Assembly (NCBI GenBank): GCA_021772735.1
Contig: JAJFLK010000440.1
Location: 1 to 7,798 of the forward strand
From: Candidatus Sumerlaeota bacterium
Lineage (GTDB): Bacteria; Sumerlaeota; Sumerlaeia; MVZB01; JAJFLK01
DNA: 7,798 nt
Reading direction: 5' to 3'
The notes below the pieces were generated by a model. It saw only the letters and a list, made by a program, of their open reading frames with translations. It searched no databases and was not told the DNA's origin. This document shows positions 1-6,997 of the stretch, piece by piece. A program made the position numbers and the translations under genes. Every line of letters begins with the position of its first letter. The stretch's first letter is position 1.

Positions 1-862
1 CCCACCCGGCGATCGTGCCGATGCAGGCGGAAATCAAACCCACGCTTGGGATCAGGGAAGGCGCGTGCGAAACCATGTCGTTCACGCCTGCAAAAAGGAG
101 GCCCGTGCCGAAGCCAAACGCGTAGATCGATAGCAGCAATCCGAATCCGGACATCAAAATTCTCCCGATCGCGAAGATTCGCTTCTTGCCTCCCGTTGAA
201 GATTCCAGCACGCGACGCAAGCTGCAAATCGAGCTGCGCGTCCCGCTAATCGCAGCCCCGACCGGATCGCGAGAGATGGAGAGCCCCGCCGATGCGATCA
301 ACGTGAAGAGCACCACAATCATGCCGAAGAATGTCTGACGAAATGCGAGTTGGGTATCCGAGAGGGAGGGGGCGGACGGTGTGGATATCATCATCGCAGC
401 CCCAAGCCACGCCAGGGCGAGCACAACCAGGTTCGTCCACTTGCGCACGGCCAGAGTCATGGGGCGCAGACGGACGGCCCACATTGCGATCGCGTAATCC
501 TCGGTGGGGATAACCAGCTCGACGAGATCGCTAAGACGCACTCTGGGGACGCCGAGCACATTGGCGATGCGAGTTTCGAGGGCGCGCGCCGGTGCGAAAT
601 GCCAGAAGGCGAACCAACCGAAGATCAGCAGGGGGAAAAGGCCACCGAACAAACAAGCCACCATGAGCAAGGCAATCACGGACTTAAACGTGGTGAGCTG
701 CGCCCAATTGCCCTGCCGCCCTGTGCGGCGTCGGAAACAGATGAGCCTGAAAACGGCGTTATGTTCGAGCCCGGCCAGGCTAGGATGCGCGGCAAGAACC
801 GCATCGGGCGGCAGATCGCCCGGCCGCAGTTCCCAGGCTCTGGCTTTGGGTTTGCGCGGCAC
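1..862 (-). CDS. Multi-pass membrane protein of unknown function, C-terminus cut off by window edge
   Basis: This frame stays open from a GTG codon at 862 to the window edge, giving at least 287 residues with no stop. I do not recognise the family. The N-terminal 60 residues are basic and probably cytoplasmic (RKPKARAWELRPGDLPPDAV near the start). Hydrophobic segments follow at about residues 61-87, 144-160, 176-196, 235-258 and 269-287. A polar, charged stretch at about 93-143 separates the first two. The GTG lies 7 nt downstream of the stop of the fusion gene, without a clear Shine-Dalgarno sequence, which suggests translational coupling. A TTG inside the end of the preceding gene is an alternative start. 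The first in-frame ATG (664) would remove a stretch that looks coding and begin inside helix 1, so it is unlikely. Third positions are GC-rich like those of its neighbours. Existence of the gene is fairly sure; its function is unknown. Confidence 0.8.
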   Translation of the reverse strand, partial: MPRKPKARAWELRPGDLPPDAVLAAHPSLAGLEHNAVFRLICFRRRTGRQGNWAQLTTFKSVIALLMVACLFGGLFPLLIFGWFAFWHFAPARALETRIANVLGVPRVRLSDLVELVIPTEDYAIAMWAVRLRPMTLAVRKWTNLVVLALAWLGAAMMISTPSAPSLSDTQLAFRQTFFGMIVVLFTLIASAGLSISRDPVGAAISGTRSSICSLRRVLESSTGGKKRIFAIGRILMSGFGLLLSIYAFGFGTGLLFAGVNDMVSHAPSLIPSVGLISACIGTIAGW

Positions 863-869
863 GCCGGCG

Positions 870-3800
870 TCAGGCTCTAGCGCCGACCTGCTCGACGACC
901 GAGCGAGCAAGATCCATATCGATCTCCTGCCCGCCGATGTCCGCAGATGCCAGCACCTGATTGAGCGCGCCCTTGAGCTCGCGAATGTTCTCGGTCACGT
1001 TCTCGCCGATGTATAGAACCACGTCATCGCTGATGGCGTCGTTCACGCCGCGCTGGTGAAGTTCCTTGCGGACGATCGCGATGCGCGTCTCCAGGTCAGG
1101 CGCCTGAATATCGACGATGATCCCCGCGCCGAAGCGGCTTCGCAGGCGTTTCTCCAGATGGCTGATATCTTTGGGCGGCCGATCCGAGGTGATGACGATC
1201 TGTTTGCCGGCCTGGAACAGCGCGTTGAAAATGTGGAAGAACTCCTCCTGCGCGCGCTCTTTGCCGGAGAGGAATTGGATGTCATCGATGATGAGCACGT
1301 CGGTGAGGCGATGCCGATTGCGGAACGCCGTGATCGTATTGTTTTGAATCCCGTCGATAAGCCCGCCGATGAAATCCTCAGTCATCGTATACATGACTTT
1401 GAGATCGGGGTGATGATCGAGGACATGATTCGCCATCGCGTGGCACAGATGAGTCTTGCCCAGGCCGACGTCGGCATAGAGAAACAGGGGATTGTAATTG
1501 CGCCCCGGCGCCCGGGCGACCGCCAACGCGGAGGCATGCGCGAAATTGTTGCGCCCGCCGACAACGAACTGATCGAACGTATATTCCTTGACCCGCGACA
1601 GGCCCTCATAATTGCCGAACTGGAACGGCGCCTGCATATCGCCGCCCGGGCCCGGGCCGCCGCGCAGTTTGCCGAGGCTTGAGGTCAGGCTCCTGAACTC
1701 GGACAGCGCCGAGGACGTATCGCCTTGCTTGGCCAGGAGCTCGGCGCGGAATGCCCGGCCCTGGATCGAATCGGGATTCAGCTCAAGGACTTCGGCCAGC
1801 GTCTGCTCGACGCTATCCAGGGAATCGGCTTTCAATTGGAGTCCGGCCAGCTCAAGCAGAGCGGCTTCGGCTTCGCCTGTGCGGCTCAGGGATTTGAGAT
1901 GATCGGCCAGCCGCCGATGGATCGACCAGTTCGTCGGCTCCAGGGCGAGGGCTTCAGTCGCGGTCTGCTCGAACGCGCCGCTGCGGCCCCCCTCGTGCAG
2001 CAGGTCGAGGAGCCGATCATAAGCCGCCATGGCCCCATCTTTATCTCCCGAGCGCTGCTTGAGCCCGATGATCTTGCGAAAGACTTCCTCGCGCTTGGGG
2101 TCGAATTCAAAAATCCGTTCGTATGCGGCCACGGCCAAATCGTATTGCTGATTGCGCGTGTATAAACCGGCAAGATCTTCGATGGCGTCCGCGGCGCGCT
2201 CTTCGTCCTTGAGGCGGATAAACAATCCGATGATGCCTTCGCGAGCCTCGGTGTCGCCGGGATCGATTCGCAGCGCTTCGTTCCACGCCGTCTCAGCTTC
2301 TTCGATCCGATTGCGCTCGATGTAGACCTGTGCCAGACGTTTGTATTCCGCGCAGGCTTCGTCTCGGCGGTCGGCGCGTATCATCAGCTCGATCCGCTGG
2401 CGGAGGATCGCCATATCATCGGGCTCGAGCTCGACGAGTTCGCCGAATACCCCGATCGCCTCGGCATTGCGCGTGGCCTTGGTCAGCAGGGCGGCCTGCT
2501 GGCGCAGCGCGTCTTTGAGCCCCTCGGCGTCGCCGGTCTCGCGCCGCAGTCGAGCAAGCCCGGCGAGGATCTCCGGCTTGGGAGTCGGGCCCGTGCGCAG
2601 CTTGTCCAGGATTTGAATGATCTCGCCCGGACGCGTCGCCTTGGTGAAATGATCCAGCGCCATCGCGACGGCATCGGCGAGGACCTGCGGCGACGCCCAT
2701 TGCGAGAGAAGATCCAAGTGGCGCGTCCACGCCGGCGGATAGAGCGGGTCCAAGGCGAGGATTCGATCCAAAATGCTCTGCTCTTCTTCGCGTTTGCCGC
2801 TGCGGGCGTAGACCCCCGCAAGATTCCACAAGTGTTTGATGGTATTGGCCGATTGATGTGTCTGCTCGGTGATCGCGATAAGCTGCTCAAGAGCGGGTGT
2901 AAAATCCTCATCGGAGGCCAGAATTTCCGAGCATAGGTCCGCGGCCCGCGTATAGGACTGGTTCTGGCGATAAAGCTGCACGAGGCGCAACTGCGAAGAA
3001 CGCTGACGTTCGATGTCGCCGGATTGGCCGTAAGCAAGCACGAGCAATTGAAGCGTCGAAAGATGATCGGGCTGCAAGCTCAGGATTTTCTCCGCGATGC
3101 GGACGACGCTCTCGGGCTCCTCGGCGGTGAGGTAGGCCTGGGCAAGCTCGCCGTATTCGCCCATCGCCTGCAAGGTCATGTCCTGATGCACGAGCACATC
3201 GGCGCGAATCTCGCGCGCCTCCATGTGCTCGGGAACGCAGGCCAAAGCGCGTTCGAGCCGGTGGCGCGCGCGGTCGTAAAGCTGCTGATCGGAGAACAAC
3301 CGCCCGACGGCGTAGAACTGCTGCGCGGCTTCAGCCTTGCGGCCGAGCTTCTCCAAAATCTCTCCGTGTCGCGTCAGCGCTTCGGGGCTTTCCGGAGCAA
3401 CCGCAAACGCGCGGCCCAGGACGTCGACCGCCTTTTCCGTTTCGCCCTCGGTCTCGAAAGCCTCGGCCAGTTCGAGCGCCGTCTTGACCACGACCGGCTC
3501 AAGCCCGAGCCTCAGATAAAGATCAAACTGCTGGACTCGATGATCGATATTGTCCGGCTCCAGATCGATGATGGTCTGATAGACGGCCGCCGCGTGGTCA
3601 AACTCCTCGGCGGATTCGAACATATCAACGATGACGCCGTAAGCGGCGAGCGCATCTTCGGTTCGACCGAGCGAGCGAAGCAATCCGGCCCGACGCGAGA
3701 GCAGTGCGACGTTATCCACGCGATCGCCCAGAGCCTTGTCGAGCGTCGCGAGCGCCAGCGCAAGATCTTCGCGCTCCTCATAGGCGTCGACGCACTCGAG

Positions 3801-4961
3801 TCGCATTTCCAGCGCGGCCTCCTGGTGCCCGCGCGCTTCCTCAAGATCGCCCTTGAGCTCGATCAGCGCCATATTGCCCTCGAACGCGCCGAGCAATTCA
3901 TCGAGCGCCTGGGAGGCGGGGCCATGCGAATGCGAGGCCAGCATCGAACGGACGTGCGCGAACGCCAGGCTCAGTTCGGCATCCTTGGGCGGATGCTGGG
4001 CGATGATCTGGCAATAAGTAACTCGCAAGTCCTCTCGCTCGCCGTCGATCTCCAGAGCCTGCCCGATCCGCTCGAGCGCCCCCGATGAATCCCCGGCAGC
4101 CACGGCCAGCTCGACCCGCTTTAGAATTTCACCAATGGCCTCGTCGCGCCGTCCGGCAGAGAGCAGGATCTGCACGATATGCAGAGATACATCGATCGCC
4201 GTCAATTCCATCTTCTCGATACGGCGATAGATCTCCAGGGCCTGTTCGATATCGCCCTGCGCGGTCAGGTAATCGGCGAGGTTGATGTATTCGCCCGCGA
4301 CCCACTGATCGTCACCAACCTTTTTGACGCACTCGATGTAGAAAAGCCTCGTCGGCGTATCGTCCGGGTTGCGCCCGACGTACTCGCGCAGCAGCTCGGC
4401 CGCTTCGGAATTCTCATCAGCCCCGGCAAGCTCGCGCGCCAGGCGAAGCTGAATCGACGATGTATCCGCCGCAGATCCTTTGGCTCGGAGCACGGCCAGC
4501 AGACCGCGCAGAGCCGGAATCGAAGCGGGCTGGAACCGGAGGATACGCTGATATTGATCCTCGGCGTCGTCCCAGGCTTCCATCTCAAAATAATTATCTG
4601 CGATCTCCTGCGCGCGAGTAACGTAATCTTCGGCGACGCTCAGATCGACCTCGACGCCAAAGGCCTGCGCCAACTCCGGCAACGCCTCCTCGTAGCCCAG
4701 GCCCCGGCTCCGGGCGAACAGGTCGATCATGTCGCCGCCGTCGTGGCCCTCGCACTGCTTGTTCGAGCATCGGTAGGTGCGCGACTCCACATCCACAAGC
4801 AGCGTGCGGAAAATCGGTTCGCGATGGATCGGGCAATACGCTTTGATGGTCTGGCCGAGGTGCTGGATCATCTCAGTCCGGTAATCGACCAACTCCAGCA
4901 GGCGTTCGGGTCCGATCGCCACGCGAATCTGCTCGATCAGATCTTCGGGGAAGATGTGCAT
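870..4961 (-). CDS. Fusion protein: DnaG-type zinc finger, long TPR array, DnaA domain III AAA+ ATPase
   Basis: One unbroken frame of 1363 residues. Numbering is from the ATG at 4961, chosen because GAAAGGA precedes it; a TTG at 5015 would add 18 residues of unlikely sequence. Residues 1-105 resemble the DnaG primase N-terminus: C43-x2-H46, then C65-x4-C70, then GGDMIDLFARSRGLGYEEAL. Residues about 110-1100 are some 20-25 degenerate TPR-like helical pairs, for example 117-145. A Gly/Pro-rich linker (about 1101-1108) leads to a DnaA-like AAA+ domain (1127-1363). That domain has Walker A YADVGLGKTHL (K1169), an initiator-specific helix region (about 1193-1217), Walker B LIIDDIQFL (D1226, D1227), GKERAQEEFF, the arginine-finger box LEKRLRSRF and sensor II NIRELKGAL. 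The protein stops at the end of domain III, so the DnaA DNA-binding domain IV is absent, as in Hda. ATP binding, protein scaffolding and zinc binding are likely. A role in replication control or primase/helicase recruitment is inference. Confidence 0.93.
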   Translation of the reverse strand: MHIFPEDLIEQIRVAIGPERLLELVDYRTEMIQHLGQTIKAYCPIHREPIFRTLLVDVESRTYRCSNKQCEGHDGGDMIDLFARSRGLGYEEALPELAQAFGVEVDLSVAEDYVTRAQEIADNYFEMEAWDDAEDQYQRILRFQPASIPALRGLLAVLRAKGSAADTSSIQLRLARELAGADENSEAAELLREYVGRNPDDTPTRLFYIECVKKVGDDQWVAGEYINLADYLTAQGDIEQALEIYRRIEKMELTAIDVSLHIVQILLSAGRRDEAIGEILKRVELAVAAGDSSGALERIGQALEIDGEREDLRVTYCQIIAQHPPKDAELSLAFAHVRSMLASHSHGPASQALDELLGAFEGNMALIELKGDLEEARGHQEAALEMRLECVDAYEEREDLALALATLDKALGDRVDNVALLSRRAGLLRSLGRTEDALAAYGVIVDMFESAEEFDHAAAVYQTIIDLEPDNIDHRVQQFDLYLRLGLEPVVVKTALELAEAFETEGETEKAVDVLGRAFAVAPESPEALTRHGEILEKLGRKAEAAQQFYAVGRLFSDQQLYDRARHRLERALACVPEHMEAREIRADVLVHQDMTLQAMGEYGELAQAYLTAEEPESVVRIAEKILSLQPDHLSTLQLLVLAYGQSGDIERQRSSQLRLVQLYRQNQSYTRAADLCSEILASDEDFTPALEQLIAITEQTHQSANTIKHLWNLAGVYARSGKREEEQSILDRILALDPLYPPAWTRHLDLLSQWASPQVLADAVAMALDHFTKATRPGEIIQILDKLRTGPTPKPEILAGLARLRRETGDAEGLKDALRQQAALLTKATRNAEAIGVFGELVELEPDDMAILRQRIELMIRADRRDEACAEYKRLAQVYIERNRIEEAETAWNEALRIDPGDTEAREGIIGLFIRLKDEERAADAIEDLAGLYTRNQQYDLAVAAYERIFEFDPKREEVFRKIIGLKQRSGDKDGAMAAYDRLLDLLHEGGRSGAFEQTATEALALEPTNWSIHRRLADHLKSLSRTGEAEAALLELAGLQLKADSLDSVEQTLAEVLELNPDSIQGRAFRAELLAKQGDTSSALSEFRSLTSSLGKLRGGPGPGGDMQAPFQFGNYEGLSRVKEYTFDQFVVGGRNNFAHASALAVARAPGRNYNPLFLYADVGLGKTHLCHAMANHVLDHHPDLKVMYTMTEDFIGGLIDGIQNNTITAFRNRHRLTDVLIIDDIQFLSGKERAQEEFFHIFNALFQAGKQIVITSDRPPKDISHLEKRLRSRFGAGIIVDIQAPDLETRIAIVRKELHQRGVNDAISDDVVLYIGENVTENIRELKGALNQVLASADIGGQEIDMDLARSVVEQVGARA

Positions 4962-4971
4962 GACGGCTCGA

Positions 4972-4978
4972 TCCTTTC
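4972..4978 (-). promoter_or_regulatory. Shine-Dalgarno sequence deciding the fusion-gene start
   Basis: On the minus strand GAAAGGA ends 10 nt before the ATG at 4961. The longer reading begins at a TTG (5015) only 4 nt after the nadC stop and has no comparable site. The 18 residues it would add (Gly, His, Lys and Arg rich) show no similarity to the primase N-terminus, whereas the ATG product opens with MHIFPEDLIEQIR, much as DnaG proteins do. The spacing is slightly long but acceptable. Confidence 0.6.
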
Positions 4979-4986
4979 GCTTGTTC

Positions 4987-5013
4987 GGGGCATGAGCCCC
5001 CGGCCCGTGGGCC
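4987..5013 (-). other. Two adjacent short hairpins between nadC and the fusion gene
   Basis: The 57-nt gap holds two GC-only palindromes: GGGGC-ATGA-GCCCC (4987-5000) and GGCCC-GT-GGGCC (5002-5013, which in practice would open to a 4-bp stem). They sit just after the nadC stop and before the ribosome binding site of the fusion gene, and they could also pair with one another in part. No T-run follows either on the minus strand, so they do not look like an intrinsic terminator. A role in mRNA processing, or in setting different expression levels within the operon, is possible but not shown. Confidence 0.35.
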
Positions 5014-5018
5014 AAATT

Positions 5019-6011
5019 TCAATCGCGCGCCGTGGCGGTGCGCCTGCGTCGATGGGGTCCGCGCCTGCGCCGCTTCGTCTGCGTTTCGCCCGAGTCGACC
5101 GGATGGATCTGGAGCGAGAGATCCAACGCCGGGGCGGAATGAGTCACGGCGCCCGTGCTGATCCGGTCGACGCCGGTCGCCGCGTAGGCACGAATGTTCT
5201 TGAGCGTCACCCCGCCGGAGACTTCGAGCTCCGCACCGCTGGCTTTGGCGCCGGGTCCGAGCCGGCGCACAATCGCCTTGATCTGGCGCGGGGTCATGTT
5301 ATCGAGCAGGACGAGATCCGCCCCGGCGGCGACCGCTTCGGCGACTTCGCCCGCATCCCGGGCTTCGGCCGCCACGCGCCCTCGCCGCTGCGCGGTGCGG
5401 CATCTGCTTATCGCTTCGGTCAGGCTCCCTGCGGACCTGGCGTGATTCTCTTTGATCAAGACCATATCGAACAAGCCAAAACGATGATTCATTCCGCCGC
5501 CCATCCGCACGGCATATCGCTCAAGATTGCGCCATAACGGCGTCGTCTTTCGGGTGTCGCAGATCGCCGGCGGGTGTACCACCGGCGCGGCCTTACTGGC
5601 GGCATCCTGGGCCGCATCGACAAGTTGCCGAGTCAGCGTCGCGACGCCGCTCAGCCTCTGCACAAAGTTCAGCGCGACACGCTCGCCGATCAGCAAAGCC
5701 CTGTATGGCCCGGCAAGCTCGGCAATCAGATCGCCCGGCTCCACGAGCCCGCCCTCGGCCACCCGCCAATCGATCCGGACACCGCGCCCCGCCAATCTCC
5801 AGACGCGCTCGGCGACTGGCGCGCCGCAGAAGATGCCTGCCGCCTTGGCTATAAGCCGGGCTGTCCCTCGCGCCTCCCGCTCGACGGTGGCTTCGGTTGT
5901 GACGTCCCCGGCTCCCAGGTCTTCGGCCAGAGCCATGCGCAAGAGACGAACCATCGCCTGGTCGATGACCAACGAATCGCGGCGCGCGTTTGTTCCGTTT
6001 CGTTCACTCAA
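5019..6011 (-). CDS. nadC: Nicotinate-nucleotide pyrophosphorylase (carboxylating), quinolinate phosphoribosyltransferase
   Basis: NadC converts quinolinate and PRPP to nicotinate mononucleotide, CO2 and pyrophosphate in de novo NAD synthesis in the cytoplasm. Family motifs run through the whole protein: EDLGAGDVTT (30-39), ERVALNFVQRLSGVAT (110-125), CDTRKTTP (151-158), RYAVRMGGGMNHRFGLFD (165-182) with IKENH (186-190), E216, LLDNM (235-239), EVSGGVT (263-269) and GVDRISTGAVTHSAPALDLS (280-299). The catalytic and phosphoribosyl-binding residues of the family appear intact. The 330-residue length exceeds the usual 280-300 because of a 28-residue C-terminal extension with a strongly basic core (KRRRRGPHRRRR, 313-324). 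The start is uncertain: the TTG at 6011 lies 6 nt after the panB stop and lacks a strong ribosome binding site; a TTG at 5972 or the ATG at 5954 are alternatives, though the ATG leaves only ten residues before EDLG. The gene sits in the panB operon. Confidence 0.95.
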   Translation of the reverse strand: MSERNGTNARRDSLVIDQAMVRLLRMALAEDLGAGDVTTEATVEREARGTARLIAKAAGIFCGAPVAERVWRLAGRGVRIDWRVAEGGLVEPGDLIAELAGPYRALLIGERVALNFVQRLSGVATLTRQLVDAAQDAASKAAPVVHPPAICDTRKTTPLWRNLERYAVRMGGGMNHRFGLFDMVLIKENHARSAGSLTEAISRCRTAQRRGRVAAEARDAGEVAEAVAAGADLVLLDNMTPRQIKAIVRRLGPGAKASGAELEVSGGVTLKNIRAYAATGVDRISTGAVTHSAPALDLSLQIHPVDSGETQTKRRRRGPHRRRRTATARD

Positions 6012-6023
6012 CTGCGTTCACTC
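6001..6023 (-). repeat. 9-bp direct repeat spanning the panB stop and nadC start
   Basis: The minus strand carries GAGTGAACG twice, at 6023-6015 and 6009-6001, offset by 14 nt. The first copy contains the panB stop TGA (6020-6018). The second begins 2 nt inside the nadC reading frame. It looks like a small local duplication that may have created the current gene junction. A direct regulatory role is not evident. Confidence 0.5.
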
Positions 6024-6833
6024 GGTGTATGTATTTTCCGCACCGGGGAATTCCCCGCTACGGACATCATCGGCATAATTCTTAAGCCCCTTAATGGCTT
6101 CGGTGCGTAAATCCGCATACCGCCGCGCGAACTTTGGCAGGCGGCGATTGCCGAGGCCCAGCAGGTCTGAGAACACAAGAACCTGCGCGTCGCATCCCTT
6201 GCCCGCACCGATGCCGATCGTCGGCGCGGATATCGTGCTGGTGATCTCGTCGGCAATCGAAGTGGGCAGGGCTTCGAGCACGAGCGCAAAGACCCCGGCT
6301 TCATCCAAAGCCTGCGCATCGGCCAGCAGGCGCTCGCGGTCGCCCTCCTCGCGGCCCTGCACGCGGAACCCGCCCTGCGAGTGATAAGACTGCGGCAGCA
6401 GGCCGACGTGACCCATCACGGGAATACCGGCCTCGACCAGGCGAGCGACCATCGGTGCGACCTCAGCGCCGCCCTCGAATTTGACCGCCTCCATCGAGCC
6501 CTCGGCAATCATCCGCGCGGCGTTGGCCAGCGCCTGCTCCGGAGAAATTTTGTATGTCATGAATGGCATATCGCCGACGAGCAACGCCGACTTCGCGCCG
6601 CGCGCGACGGCCCCGGCATGGTGGATCATCATGTCCAACGTGATCTTGAGCGTCGTGCGCAGCCCCAGTGCGGTCATCCCGAGCGAATCGCCGACAAGGA
6701 CGACCTCCATCTCGGCTTCCTCGGCGATCGACGCCGTCAACGCGTCGTAAGCGGTCACCATGACGAACTTCTCGCCGGAGGCTTTCATCTCGCGGAGCGT
6801 TGAGACCCGAATCTTTTTTCGTTTCGTTTCCAT
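6018..6833 (-). CDS. panB: 3-methyl-2-oxobutanoate hydroxymethyltransferase (ketopantoate hydroxymethyltransferase)
   Basis: PanB transfers a hydroxymethyl group from 5,10-methylenetetrahydrofolate to alpha-ketoisovalerate, giving ketopantoate for pantothenate and CoA synthesis in the cytoplasm. The 271-residue product from the ATG at 6833 matches the family length and its usual opening (IRVSTLREMKASGEKFVMVT, 8-27). Expected motifs are present: VLVGDSLGM (45-53), TTLKITLDMMIHH (60-72), VGDMPFMTY (86-94), KFEGG (118-122), GHVGLLPQS (141-149) and LEALP (186-190). Metal ligands correspond to D49, D88 and E120, and the catalytic base to E187; all are kept. A TTG at 6851 would add six residues (MRDSAV) with no family support. 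No strong Shine-Dalgarno sequence precedes either start. It is the first gene of the minus-strand cluster, 6 nt ahead of nadC. No panC or panD lies within the window. Confidence 0.96.
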   Translation of the reverse strand: METKRKKIRVSTLREMKASGEKFVMVTAYDALTASIAEEAEMEVVLVGDSLGMTALGLRTTLKITLDMMIHHAGAVARGAKSALLVGDMPFMTYKISPEQALANAARMIAEGSMEAVKFEGGAEVAPMVARLVEAGIPVMGHVGLLPQSYHSQGGFRVQGREEGDRERLLADAQALDEAGVFALVLEALPTSIADEITSTISAPTIGIGAGKGCDAQVLVFSDLLGLGNRRLPKFARRYADLRTEAIKGLKNYADDVRSGEFPGAENTYTE

Positions 6834-6884
6834 GACGGCCGAGTCTCGCAAAACCCCGGCAGATTGACAACCACAGCCCGGCAG

Positions 6885-6970
6885 GAAATTAGGGACTGTT
6901 ACCTATTTCCCCGACTGACTTGCACTGTCCCAACGAGCCTAAGGGGAAATGGGTAACTGTCCCTGATTTC
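6885..6970. repeat. Large imperfect inverted repeat (REP/MITE-like element A)
   Basis: The arms 6885-6912 and 6943-6970 are each 28 nt and pair at 25 positions around a 30-nt spacer. The left arm contains GGGACTGTTACC and the right arm GGTAACTGTCCC. The T-T mismatch inside GGGACTG/CTGTCCC is also found in element B at 7113-7209, and CGACTGAC overlaps or directly follows the end of the left arm in both. The shared core shows that the two are members of one repeat family. No transposase is encoded nearby, so this would be a non-autonomous element or a REP-type sequence. It lies about 50 nt upstream of panB. Confidence 0.8.
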
Positions 6971-6997
6971 ACCTAATTCCCCCACAGGAGCGGGATT

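Noticed and set aside
350..1016. Two overlapping plus-strand frames (350-880 and 504-1016)
   Set aside because: They oppose the minus-strand membrane gene, which shows clear hydrophobic segments and stays open to the window edge. The plus-strand products are Arg/Gln-rich without domain features.
3712..3720. DnaA-box-like site TTATCCACG, with another near-match TTATCCCCA on the opposite strand at 505-513
   Set aside because: Each matches the consensus at eight of nine positions, but they are single, far apart and inside coding sequence, with no AT-rich unwinding region or cluster that would indicate an origin.
3024..4088. Plus-strand open frame of 354 codons
   Set aside because: It is antisense to the TPR repeats. 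Its apparent Leu/Arg/Gln-rich helices are a by-product of complementing TPR codons.
4179..5537. Long open frame of 452 codons on the plus strand
   Set aside because: It lies antisense to the TPR and zinc-finger part of the fusion gene and to nadC, whose motifs are unmistakable. Long antisense frames are common in GC-rich genes, and its translation shows no recognisable domain.
6864..6892. Possible sigma-70 promoter on the plus strand (TTGACA, 17 nt, AATTAG)
   Set aside because: The -10 is poor and the site points away from panB into the inverted repeats, far from the plus-strand gene. The minus-strand TTGTCA at 6870-6865 also lacks a credible -10 at the right distance.
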